This document shows, one piece after another, positions 32,368 through 43,300 of a stretch of DNA of 64,000 bases. Source of the stretch: Cyrtodaria siliqua (Eukaryota; Mollusca; Bivalvia; Adapedonta; Hiatellidae); assembly GCA_037043455.1 (NCBI GenBank), contig JAWPHD010000007.1:983879-1047878 (forward strand), in the 5' to 3' direction. Made by a program: the position numbers and the translations under genes. The stretch's first letter is position 1, and each line of letters starts with the position of its first letter. The notes under the pieces were generated by a model. The model did no database searches and was not told where the DNA came from. It was given only the letters and a program-made list of their open reading frames with translations.

Positions 32368-33031
32368 ATGTATATATGCCATTTTGCCGATGACGTTCAT
32401 CCCGGTCTTTCCTTCCCTCCACAAACACACACACCCTATCCCTCCACCCCTATAATGTTATGATTTAAAAAATTTGTGCAAACTGGTTTCTAAACATAAC
32501 ATCTAGAGGTTTTAGAACGGCGAATTCAGTTGCTTTGAAAAGCAGACGGCGGTTTCCGGCCCATTTCCTGTAAAAAAAAAAAAAATATTCTGAACGACAT
32601 ATTTTGTAAAACAAAGAAGTATCGACTAGAGTAGATCCGGGCTATATCGGACACCCTTGGCCGCGATCGTCTCTTGAGACTGTTGAGTGTATGCTATGTG
32701 CTAGAAGTGCACTGTTATCGACGATGTTGCGATTGGCGATGAAGTTTAATTTCGGATACATTTTGTGATCACCGCTCACGCGTATGCAAAATAACAAAGA
32801 GTGTGTGTGGTTGAGAGAATGTTGTAACGGACAGTTGTGTACTATATCGGACACCCCCAGTGGGGAACATCAGACATCTTTTCAACTGGAGGGGAATATC
32901 GGACACCAGCGTATTTTTTAAAAATTAAGTCTCAAAATCACCAAAAAACACGACAAATATGTGGTGAGATGCTTTAAAGAGACTATTTTAGTAATTACAA
33001 CATTTCTCAAGACATGGTGTAGTATTAAATT

Positions 33032-33462
33032 TAGGCCTTGTGCTCCAGATGATCGACGTGCATATGAGCCGCGTCAAGCGAAAATAGGGTCCTTAAGCCA
33101 TATGCGGACACTGTAGTTCCAAATCAGCCTGCGCATCGGTGCAGTCTGATCAGGAACTTTACTGTCCACTATAAAGACATACAATATTTCATAAATCCAT
33201 TAGCAGACAGTGTAACTCCTGAGCAGACAGCGCGGATGCGCATGATGATCTGTAGCTACACTGTCCGCATAGACCAAGACCATTTTCGCATGACGTGGTT
33301 CATATGTGAATAGGCGTACGTCGCTAATGTTGATTTAGATAATTAATTTTAGAAAAAAAAATCGCTTTCATATCACCAATATATTAGACTTAGATTTATA
33401 TTAACATTTCTATGTATAACATATTCTAATTTGGGGATCATCTGGAGCACAGGACCTTTAAA
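33032..33462. mobile_element. MITE-like inverted-repeat element inside Tigger
   Basis: The outer ends pair: GGCCTTGTGCTCCAGATGAT (from 33034) with ATCATCTGGAGCACAGGACC (to about 33460). An inner pair at 33059-33107 and about 33263-33306 reads CATATGAGCCGCGTCAAGCG against CGCATGACGTGGTTCATATG. It may be two nested elements. No coding content; the exact target duplication is unclear. Confidence 0.7.
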
Positions 33463-33838
33463 CAACAAACTATAATGGTCACCAATATGGTGTTATTCAG
33501 AAAATGTCACAGACAAAGGCAACCAGCATATAAAACCAGAACAGCCTGGCTGGCTGTTCATGTCTAATGCTGTTTGCTGCTTATCAATACCTTTGGAATG
33601 ATACGGAAGCAGGTACCACATACATGAAAAGGCTAACTTGAAATGTTTTCTATGTAATGGATCCTTTTAAAATATTAACAAGGCGGGAAAGGCATTGCTG
33701 CTCATCAGTACATTATGGATGAGGAGAAATCATTAAAACTTTGGTAAATATAAGAACTACTTTCATTTTCATCTGTCTTTTGAAGAGCCTAGCAACGTGT
33801 GAAAATGCGTTACTATGAGGTAAGTGGCTAATGAACTA

Positions 33839-34023
33839 CAGTAGAACCTCTCTAAAGCGGCCACTAAAATAGACACATTTAGCGGTCTTTTATACAGGTG
33901 TCTGTTTAATGCAGCACGAAAGTAATGCTTTCTGCATTACTTTCGTGCTGCATTAAGCAGCCACCTGTCTTTAGAGATGTATGTGCTTCATCATTTAATG
34001 GCCGCTTTAGAGAGGTTCTACTG
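33839..34023. mobile_element. 185 bp pogo-type MITE, TA target
   Basis: Perfect terminal inverted repeats of about 25 bases beginning CAGTAGAACCTCTCTAAAGC are flanked by TA at 33837-33838 and 34024-34025. The middle contains a second palindrome (GCACGAAAGTAATGC against GCATTACTTTCGTGC). It lies 40 bases beyond the stop codon of the Tigger transposase, inside that transposon. It is non-coding, presumably mobilised by a pogo-like transposase. Confidence 0.9.
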
Positions 34024-34063
34024 TACACTTTTACACCTAAATGCCTAGCTAATGCAACACAGT

Positions 34064-35795
34064 TTATTTGATCTTTTGACGCTTGTTTTCCTTATTTCCA
34101 GATGCCAGTTTCTTCTCCGCAGCTCTTTTCTCTCTTACAAGTTTCCTTTCTGTTTTCTCACGTTCTAGTCTGTCCTTTTCTTCCTTAACTCTGTTTTTTT
34201 CCATGTAAATCTCATCAGATGTTAGTAGTGTATGGCTAGTAAGTTTCTTAGTTGCTGTTGCATTTTTATTTTCTACATGTGCCGGCAGCTGAAACGTGAC
34301 ATTTATTTCCTCATCCCAGGAGACCACATCCATGTTTGCAGTGAATGAGTCCTGGGTTGAGGAAACAATTTCCAGCTGACCGGAAACGATTAGTTCTAGT
34401 AAAGCCGCAGGATCATCGATAGTTGCCTCTCCGTATTCATCGGCTGTAGCGACGACTACAGCGCCGGATGGCGTTGTGGCGTCCTCCGTACCTGGTCCGA
34501 CTACAGGGTCTTCTGAACTCTCGTTGACGTCTTCTGAACTCGAACTCTCGTTGACCACAGTCCTTTCTGGTGTTGGTATAGCGTGTTTTTCTGTTGATTT
34601 TGATCTGTCAAACGGGGTCGATGGAGCAAATGCAAGCTGTGGAACACGTTGGGGATCGTACGGACTGATTCCACAGACTTCAAATCCTTTGATTATGTTT
34701 TCTTTGTTTACAGTCCTGACGTATGCATTTTTGAAGAGCCTAGGCCACTCCCATTTCGTCACCAGGTGGTTTGGTGATTGGCTCATAAAATCCGTGCATT
34801 GGCGGTTGTACTCGCGTTGGAAAGGTCCGAACACAGTTTTGTCCAATGGGTTCAGGTATTGGGTCGTGTGTGGAGGGAGAGCAAAGAGACATATGTTGTG
34901 TTCTCTGGCCAGCTCAATCAATCCAAGGTTCTCATTTGAGCTGTGGCTGTCGAGTAACAGGAGTTGCGGTTTATCAGGTCCACATAACTTTAAAAAATGT
35001 TCCTTAAACCATGTCACACCGAGGATGTCCATCATCCAGGCCTTCTTCTGGTAAGTGTACTTTGTGCCACACGGCCCAAGACTTTTTCTGTTTGTCCTTT
35101 GATGACTACCAGAGGTGGTATGTCAAACCCGGCCCCATTTACACAACCAAGACAGTGACGCCATCCCGACAATTGCCGACACGACCGGGGACATTGCGCT
35201 GACCCGACTCAGCCAGTAATTTAGCTGGCTTATGGGTTAGCGAAACGTTGGTCTCGTCCATATTCCATACTCTGTATGGCGCGTTCTGGAGATTCATCTC
35301 CGTAATCCCCTTCCTCAGATCCTTGAAATACTTCTGAGTAACTTCAACATTCAGCATCCGGGCTCTAACGGAGTTCAGTGGAGTGGATGACCTCAGGGAG
35401 ATGTCAGGATGCCTTTTCTTGAAGCCATCCACCCAGTCCTTTTTTGGTATTCCGTTCCTGAAAGGGGTCTTCAGTCTGAGGGCCGTGGCCAACCGTGCAA
35501 CTTTCATGCACAGCTGGGCCTTCGTAATTCCAAAGCCCATTCTCCCCGCCTCTTTCACCTTTTCAACTGCTCTAGTTAGTGACTGTTCAACTTCCAACGG
35601 GAATACGGTCCTTTTGCCGGGCGTGGCATCCTCTTCAACTCGACCTGTCATGCGAACCGAAAGTGTCGACTTAGGAACTTTGAAGTGCTTGGCTGCTGTT
35701 CTTATGGACATGTGCCCTGCCTTCACTACTACAAGAGATTTCTCGAGATTGTCACGATCATATTGGCACCTCAAACTTTTTGACTTACGTCCCAT
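34064..35795 (-). pseudogene. Tigger/pogo-type transposase with two frameshifts
   Basis: Starting at MGRKSKS (35795), the first frame has an N-terminal Psq-type helix-turn-helix (HMSIRTAAKHFKVPKSTLSV). A CENP-B-type DNA-binding region follows (GIPKKDWVDGFKKRHPDISL), then the first catalytic Asp in WNMDET (about 35257). The frame is lost at about 35146; a segment GAGFDIPPLVVIKGQTEKVL is read in a second frame to about 35070; a third frame then gives YQKKAWMMDILGVTWF and continues to 34064. The second Asp is in LLLLDSHSS (34950) and the third in LNPLDKTVFG (34842), 35 residues apart, as expected for DDE/D pogo enzymes. The tail is long and highly charged (EEKDRLEREKTERKL). All catalytic residues survive, so inactivation is recent, or the two shifts are sequencing errors. 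The alternative upstream Met at 35882 adds a His-rich stretch. Confidence 0.92.
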
Positions 35796-36719
35796 AGTCT
35801 GGAAAAATATGGAAATGTTGTGATGGTGATGATTATGGTGATGATGAAAATCACTGCAAAGATAGATTGATCTATCTGACATTATAAGTTAAATGATGGG
35901 CCAAATATTAAATTTGCTTTTAAATTGTCCTTTAATTGCTGTTGTAAGAAAAAGTGTTTTAGCCGCAGTCGTACACAAATTTCTAAAATATAATTGTGTC
36001 TGTCCGATAAAGTACTCTAGTACTTAATCTTGGGTTTTTTATGTCGGGAAATATCGGACACTTGTATTTCTTTATTTTTCAGTTATTTTTTTGTTTTTAT
36101 CGTCAAAATGTAATGGTTATTCAAAGAGAAGATACTAAAGAACAAGAAAAAGCTAAAGATAAACAATTCTGTAACCGTTTCAAAAGAAAATGGAAAGTCA
36201 CGTACGTCTACGCTTAAGCTAGTTTGAAGGTTGTTGAGCAAAACAACCGCAAAGGAAGTGACATCACAAACATGTGGTTCGAGGTAGCCAATCAAAACAA
36301 ACACATATACCAATGACGTCATATTTTATTTACGCGTCAGCTTGTCCACGAAAGGCAACACAAGTTATACGAATTGTCTGTGTTTATTTATAGAGCGTTT
36401 AAAGTAAAGAAATCGTCGCATTCTCTGAAGTGTCCGATACACGACGGTGTCCGATATAGCCCGGATCTACTCTATTCTGAATGATATACTAGTTTCTGAA
36501 ACAAATAAATGTATCCATATGTTTTAATCAGAATGTTCAAGAAAATGATTTGTACACTTGGTTTATCAATTCTACACCCCCCACTATGTATATATGCCAT
36601 TTTGCCGATGACGTTCATCCCGGTCTTTCCTTCCCCCCACCCCTACAGTAAAGTATGTATATCCCTTTTTGCTGACGACGTTCAACCCGGTCTTTCTAAA
36701 AGTTAATATCTACACATCT

Positions 36720-36800
36720 TTATATTTTGGTTGCATTTATATTTCTATAGGCTGGAAATGCTGAACAAGAATGAAGAGGCAGAAAGATAAAGTCATGGAC
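36720..36800 (+). other. possible orphan 3' exon remnant (mirrored at about 41570-41640)
   Basis: A splice-acceptor-like TATATTTCTATAG precedes LEMLNKNEEAER and a stop in this arm. The opposite arm reads LEKLKKNEEAER and a stop at the mirrored place, also after CTATAG. The reading frame is kept in both arms although bases differ. It may be a fragment of a gene tail captured when the repeat formed, or chance. Confidence 0.25.
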
Positions 36801-37219
36801 GAGAATACTCCACGGGTCTTTGTACGTTCTACCTGATAAAAGTATGAATGTATAATAACTGTTTTGTAAAAAAAAATATTAGTTAACAAAAAAAATGTTT
36901 GCTGTTAGAAGAATCAATATGCTATTAACCCAAGAATATTTATATATAGCTCAAACAAAAACACTGCAGCTTCAAAAACTGTATTTGTTGTTAACTGTTG
37001 AAAGGGGCACCTAAAACATGATGGCTAAATGGCCCTGAACTCTCACCTTATAGTATCATTTCATTGTAAACACTTATAAAAGCGCTCTGCCTAGCTGGTA
37101 TTCTCAGAAAAATCTTTTTATTAAATATTTAATTAAAAACAACAAACTATTTAAGACAGAAGATCATACTTAAAAAAACAAAAACATGTGTTTTAATGTT
37201 TTATGATAATCTATTTTCA

Positions 37220-37560
37220 GATTTCGGTTTCTTGGAGAGGCCAAAAATGAATTGGGGTTTTAAGGCTCACCAACACATGAAAGTTTATATGGCGCATAAC
37301 AGAAATGAACATGCCAAGCTCATCCTCCATTCTCACCTGCAGAACTGCAGAGTTGCTGCAAATTCTATTGTAGACACTCCATTTACGCTGGAGCCACGTT
37401 TATTGTTTTTCTGCCACTGCTCTAGTTAGTGATTTGAGCAAGATGGCACCTGAAACAATGCAGGGATCTTGATGAAGACCTTTAATGAGCATGAACAAAA
37501 AAGGATCAAATGAACATGAATTTGGGGGAGTTCTACACCTCTGTCTACCCATCCAACAGG
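37220..37560. repeat. SINE-tail-associated repeat D within the arm
   Basis: AATTGGGGTTTTAAGGCTCA, then ACCAACACATGAAAG, is the common SINE tail in reverse orientation. It is followed by GAACATGCCAAGCTCATCCT, CACCTGCAGAACTGCAGAG and ATGGCACCTGAAACAATGCA. The same series occurs at 55365-55730 and, mirrored, at about 40800-41110. Partial versions lie at 39336-39460 and 54950-55090. Confidence 0.75.
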
Positions 37561-38325
37561 ATCTGCAGTGGCCCTATTCTTTGCCCTGGAACCAAACGCG
37601 CCCCCACCCACCCCCCAGAACCGCACGGGGGCCAAAAATGATGTAGGTGCAAATGAGGAGGGATGAGCTTTTGCGGTGCTTAGAACAATGTCCCTACCAA
37701 ACTGGTCACCAAGATAGATTGTTTGGAAATGCCGCTGTATGGCCATGGGACTGCTGTTTTTACATTGTATCAGAATTTATTAAGGTGGTAGAAGCACCTT
37801 TATAAAAAAAAAGCAGACGACAGACTACATGAACAATGCCTCAAGAATAAATAAACCTTGCTCACGTCGCTTACGTGCATTTTAACATGCAAAGTAGGTA
37901 GTTTTCACACCGCTACCCTTGCTAACATTGCTCATCTCGCTCACGTGAGCTCTACCTAATGGCCCTGTCACACTACGGCGTATAGCATCCGCGTACGCCG
38001 ACGTACGAGAAATTTGGGAAACACGCTGGTGTACGTCAAATAAGTTTTACACAAGTTACGAGCACGCCGAAATACGCTGGCATAGGTTGTCGTACGCCGA
38101 TGCCGGTCAAAAATGTTATATGCATGCACAAAATTTGTAGCGTATGCCGACGTGTTGTTTATAAGTTAAGCATAAGTTAGATGTACGCGACAGGCTAGTT
38201 ATGCACACGTTTACATACGCTACAAGTAAGTTACACATAATACGTCGGCAACCAGCTTGGCGATTGTGTAGCGTTTGTGAAACTTTTTTCTAACCTATGA
38301 GCAATGTACTGTTAACTTTAAACAG

Positions 38326-39113
38326 TCTGCGAAATTAACTTTTGGACTTGGTTGTCCTTCGGGCAACCATTTCATCAAAATTTGGTTGCCCGATAGGAAA
38401 AATGGTTGCCCGAAATATTTCTTTTAAAAACGGAAGGCTTTATAAATTATTACTCTGAAGATATATGTAAACAAAGCAAAAATTGATGTCTCTATAATAT
38501 TTATTCAGAATTTATTCTTTCGTATATTTTGTAAGAAGATTTTCTATGTCATTCTCAGAAAATTCACAGTCGGAGTCATCATCAACGCCATCATCTGTTA
38601 CATAGCGCAACATTGACATTTTGTCACAACCGGAAACACGTTTTTACCGACGCATGCGCTAATTAGCATATTGTTGATGTTTATTTTATTTCATTGGATG
38701 GAATAATTCACGAACCGTTCGTTAATAATTGTAGTTTTCCGTTGCTCTATCGATCGGAACTATTCGCCAATCACGTACTCTATAAAAATGTGGATTCCCG
38801 AGTGACGGAATCCGACGAGTCCGCTCCGATTGGTTGCTCTATACAAAATAAAGAATTCGGCAAAATCTGATCAAAAACGAGGTCGTGACGTCTTGTGACC
38901 TTCCCAAGAGGGATACAATTAATTGATCATTTCCCCGTAGCATTTATACCGGTGTCACAGTAATTTTCTCAACGTCAATATGAAAAAGCAGAAATCGTGT
39001 TTCCTGTTCGACTTTTATACTTGTTTTGATCATTGTGCTTTCAGAACTGGGAACTCAGGGTTGTCCTGTTCGGAAATTAGTTGTCCCGGACAACCGCTAA
39101 TTTCGCAGATTCG
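38326..39113. mobile_element. putative non-autonomous element with short inverted ends
   Basis: The left end CTGCGAAATTAAC and the right end GCTAATTTCGCAGA are inverted copies. GGTTGTCC or GGTTGCCC words recur inside both ends (GGTTGTCCTTCGGGCAACCA left, TTGTCCCGGACAACCGC right). No transposase frame is seen and the target duplication is not clear. Confidence 0.5.
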
Positions 39114-39335
39114 TATAAAAACAGAAATAATTTGCGTGGTAAACTGTTTACGGTAAGAAGACAAACATTACAAGTTAAGCCAAATCGTCTAAACCAACTT
39201 ATAAAACAATTTATCATAGTAAAATAAGATTGATTATCAAATATAAACAACATTCAATTAATATTTACTTCCAATCAAAGGGATTGCGCATGTAAACTGA
39301 GTGGACATTTCCGATTAAATTATAATTGAATTGAA

Positions 39336-39460
39336 TTGGGGTTTTAAGGCGCACCAACACATTACAGGTTATATGTCGCCTAACAGGCATGAACATGCCA
39401 GGCTCATCTTCCATATGGAAAATGGGCCTAGAACCTTCTCACCCTGAACTGCAGCGGTTA
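39336..39460 (-). repeat. SINE tail copy
   Basis: TTGAATTGGGGTTTTAAGGC, then GCACCAACACATTACAGGTT, corresponds in reverse to the 3' tail of the tRNA-headed SINE at 49201-49466. It is followed by the CATGAACATGCCAGGCTCAT repeat D segment. Confidence 0.7.
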
Positions 39461-40009
39461 AATTATACATGTTGAAAATAGAGACAAAGCATGAAGACTG
39501 ATTGTAATAAATATAGCATTTACATTGTAGATAAAAAAAACAATTGACGATGATATAACATAATGAAGTTAATTAGTTATCTGAATAGCCAAATATTTGT
39601 AGATGAAATTATTTATAATAACATTCATTTATAAGGCCTAATCGACAAGTAAATTAGTGAAATTCGGTCAACGTATAGAAATTGAAGTCTCGATAGATTT
39701 TAGTTCATAACATTTTTAAAGATAGTAATTGGCAATTATCAGTTGTACATTCATCACAGAAATACTCCTTATTTAAATTAACAGAGATGCTATAACTGAA
39801 GAATGAATAAATGCAAGTATGACAATTAAAAAGAAGTTTAGTCAAATGAATTAAAGGGGCATGTATGACAATATATTATAATTGTACCCAGCTGGGACGT
39901 TAGATTATAATTATAGGTTCTTTCGTTTATAAATTCTGGAGGGCTTCAGCAAAAACTTTATAATTTTGCTGAAGCCCTCCATTTAATTTTTAACCCAGGT
40001 CAAAAAACT

Positions 40010-40310
40010 TCCAGGGGTTTCCATGTAAAAACCCCGGAGTATTCGGGGTGATTTTCCATGCTTTTTCCTGGGTACGCTGGAAAAAAAGCGGAAAAAGGAA
40101 TTCCAAATTTTAATATGCATACCCTGGAAAATTTACCCGGGAAACCATGGAATGCCTGTAAAATTTACCCCGAAAACCATGGAATGCCTGGAAAATTTAC
40201 CCCGAAAACCATGGAAGAACATGAAAAACCCGGAAAGAGTTTCCTAGGAAGAACTCATCAACCCCGGAATAGTTCAAAAGTGAAGAAAAAAGGAAAATTA
40301 TAGGAGACTC
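40010..40310 (+). repeat. short 31-32 bp tandem units
   Basis: GGAAAATTTACCCSGRAAAC with CATGGAATGCC is repeated about three times (40125-40215), within a patch where CCCCGGAGTATTCGGGG forms a small palindrome. The open frame over it is a by-product of the repeat. Confidence 0.6.
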
Positions 40311-40383
40311 CCATACCAAAACTTAACATGTTGCACATGAGCTACTCACACAAGATCTAACCTGGTCCATTTTAACATGTAAA

Positions 40384-43300
40384 TTAGGTAGAGCTCACGT
40401 GAGCGAGATGAGCAATGTTAGCAAGGGTACCTACTTTGCATGTTAAAATGCACGTAAGCGACGTGAGCAAGGTTTATTTATTCTTGAGGCATTGTTCATG
40501 TAGTCTGTCGTCTGCCTTTTATTTTATAAAGGTGCTTCTACAACTTTAATACATTCTGATACAATGTAAAAACAGCAGTCCTATGGCAATACAGCGGCAT
40601 CTCCAAACAATCTATCTTGGTGACCAGTTTGGTAGGGACATTGTTTTTTCCATTCGAGTTACTTTGATCTATGCACCGCAAAAGCTCATCCCTCCTCATT
40701 TGCACATCATTTTTAACCCACGTGCGGTACTGGGGGTGGGGTGGGGGGCCATTTGCTTCCAGGGCAAAGAATAGGGCCACTGCAGTTCCTGTTGGATGGG
40801 TAGACAGAGGTGTAGAACTCACCCAAATTCATGTTTATTTGATCCTTTTTTGTTCATGCTCATTAAAGGTCTTCATCATGATCCCTGCATTGTTTCAGGT
40901 GCCATCTTGCTCAAATCACTAACTAGAGCAGTGGCAGAAAAACAATAAACGTGGCTCCAGCGTAAATGGAGTGTCTACAATAGAATTTGCAGCAACTCTG
41001 CAGTTCTGCAGGTGAGAATGGAGGATGAGCTTGGCATGTTCATTTCTGTTATGCGCCATATAAACTTTCATGTGTTGGTTCGCCTTAAAACCCCCAATTC
41101 ATTTTTGGCCTCTCCAAGAAACCGAAATCTGAAAATAGATTATCATAAAACATTAAAACACATGTTTTTGTTTTTTTAAGTATGATCTTCTGTCTTAAAT
41201 AGTTTGTTGTTTTTAATTAAATATTTAATAAAAAGATTTTTCTGAGATTACCAGCTAGACAGAGCGCTTTTATCACATTGTGTGTGACTGCTGCAAGTGT
41301 CTACAATGAAATGATACTATAAGGTGAGAGTTCAGGGCCATTTAGCCATCATGTTTTAGGTGCCCCTTTCAACAGTTAACAACAAATACAGTTTTTGAAG
41401 CTGCAGTGTTTTTGTTTGAGCTATATATAAATACTCTTGGGTTAATAGCATATTGATTCTTCTAACAGCAAACATTTTTTTTGTTAACCAATATCAATTT
41501 TTTTTACAAAACAGTTATTATACCTTCATACTTTTATCAGGTAGAACGTACAAAGACCCGTGGAGTATTCTCGTCCATGGCTTTATCTTTCTGCCTCTTC
41601 ATTCTTTTTCAGCTTTTCCAGCCTATAGAAATATAAATGCAACCAAAATATAAAGAAGTGTAGACATTAACTTTTAGAAAGACCGGGTTGAATATCATCA
41701 GCAAAAAGACATATACAAAATGGCATATTATATACCTGCAGGTGGGGGGTGTAGAATTGATAAACCAAGTGTACAAATCATTTTCTTGAAAATTCTGATT
41801 AAAACATATGGATACATTTCTCTGTTTCAGAAACTAGTATATCATTCAGAATAGTAGATACTTCTTTGTTTTGCAAAATATGTCGTTCAGAATATTAGGC
41901 CGGAAACCGCCGTCTGCTTTTCAAAGCAACTGAATTCGCCGTTCTAAAACCTCTAGATGTTATGTTTAGAAACCAGTTTGCACAAATTGTTTAAATCATA
42001 ACATTATAGGGGTGGAGGGTAGGGCGTGTGTGTTTGTGGAGGGAAGGAAAGACCGGGATGAACGTCATCGGCAAAATGGCATATATGCATAGGGGGGTGT
42101 AGAATTGATAAACCAAGTGTACAAATCATTTTCTTGAAAATTCTGATTGAAATATATGGATACATTTCTTTGTTTCAGAAACTAGTATATCATTCAGAAT
42201 AGTCGATAGACTACTTCTTTGTTTTGCAAAATATGTCGTTCAGAATATTAGGCCGGAAACCGCCGTCTGCTTTTCAAAGCAACTGAATTCGCCGTTCTAA
42301 AACCTCTAGATGTTATGTTTAGAAACCAAACAGGTTGCACAAATTGTTTAAATCATAACATTAAGCATGTAATTAATTGTAATCAGCTGTTTTCTAACGC
42401 TTACATGTCTGCATAGATGATCGCCGTACATTCGCGAAAACTGATGACATTGTTTTCAGCATACGAATTTCTCCATTTTAAAAGGGACTAATGAGTTCCT
42501 GTTTCGTGAAAGGATTTATATATATATACTTATTACATTGTTCATACGCATGACATATGTTACGTGTACACTCGAAAATACTTACGATGTTGTTAATGTT
42601 CAACTTCTGCTGTTTGCAAAGGCGCGAGTCGAAACCGCCTTTTTTCTAAACTGTGACGTCACGTAATTTTGGGTGATAACTATTTCCCGGTCGATTTCCC
42701 GGTTACTTCCCGGTTAAAACGCGGTTGAAAAGAGATGGAAAGTTTGATATGTGTGTTGATGTTTCTGATGTTTTAATGATCTATATGCCTTATTACGTCT
42801 TCCCCACATATTGTTTTTAGCTTGGATGTCTGTCTGTCTGTCGTCCGTCTGTCTGTCTGTCCGTCACAAGTCGTGTCCACTTCATATATCTTGAACCGCT
42901 TGAGGGATTTTGAAATAACTTGGCACAAATGTTCACCATATCGAGACGACGTGCAGAGCGCAACTTCCAGCCACGTCCGTTCAAGGTCACACTCAGAGAC
43001 CGAACATCATATGCACTATATTTCGTGTCCTCTCTTGAACCTCTTATTTTCAAGGTTTTTAATTGCTTATTTTTCTTTTTTTTTCTTTTCCAGTTTACTT
43101 CATACCGGTACACTGTACTCTGAATTAAACATTGGTTAGCATTACCCATTCATTTAATACATACTGTTTTCCATCCTGTTCCTGCCCCTAGGTAGGGTCA
43201 GATATCAGAAGTGGGACTTGCTTTTTGCAAAGTTCAAGTGAACCAGTATTTTTTCAAATTAAGAAAACAACAACACCATCCTAGACCTAGATCTGACTAA

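Larger units (their letters stand above)
32629..36472 (-). mobile_element. Tigger/pogo-type DNA transposon, 3844 bp
   Basis: Bounded by perfect 27 bp terminal inverted repeats starting GAGTAGATCCGGGCTATATC and ending GGACACC, each directly flanked by TA. The other inverted-repeat arm (near 41850) has the empty site with a single TA. TA target and a pogo-type transposase on the minus strand identify the superfamily. The word ATATCGGACAC recurs inside both ends (about 32641, 32841, 32893, 36048, and inverted at about 36430 and 36448), suggesting several transposase-binding sites per end. Two MITEs lie inside it (33032-33462, 33839-34023). Confidence 0.93.
29470..37959 (+). repeat. large inverted repeat, left arm
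   Basis: This arm pairs in inverted orientation with 40384-45499. Landmarks run in mirror order: CCGTCTCTAGAAATGCC at the outer edge; the TTCCACGGAAT cluster; the GACAGACAGACGGACGACAG stretch (30580 against about 42840); the TTACGTGACGTCACAG block (30795 against 42655); a tandem pair of CCATTTTGCCGATGACGTTC units; the AATTCTATTGTAGACACTCC block (37365 against 40975); and GAGCTCTACCTAA at the inner edge. Net of its insertions (972 bp element, 3844 bp Tigger), the arm is about 3.67 kb; the right arm net of its insertion is about 3.57 kb. No intact gene is carried. Confidence 0.92.
37960..40383. other. spacer of the large inverted repeat
   Basis: 2424 bases between the arms, present once. It contains a block rich in CGTACGCCGACGTACG-like words (37968-38280), an inverted-ended element (38326-39113), a SINE-tail repeat (39336-39460), an AT-rich stretch with no gene (39461-39990) and a short tandem patch (40010-40310). 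Confidence 0.7.

Noticed and set aside
34476..35823. Plus-strand frames of 192 and 146 codons
   Set aside because: They are antisense shadows of the Tigger transposase, whose domains are clear on the minus strand.
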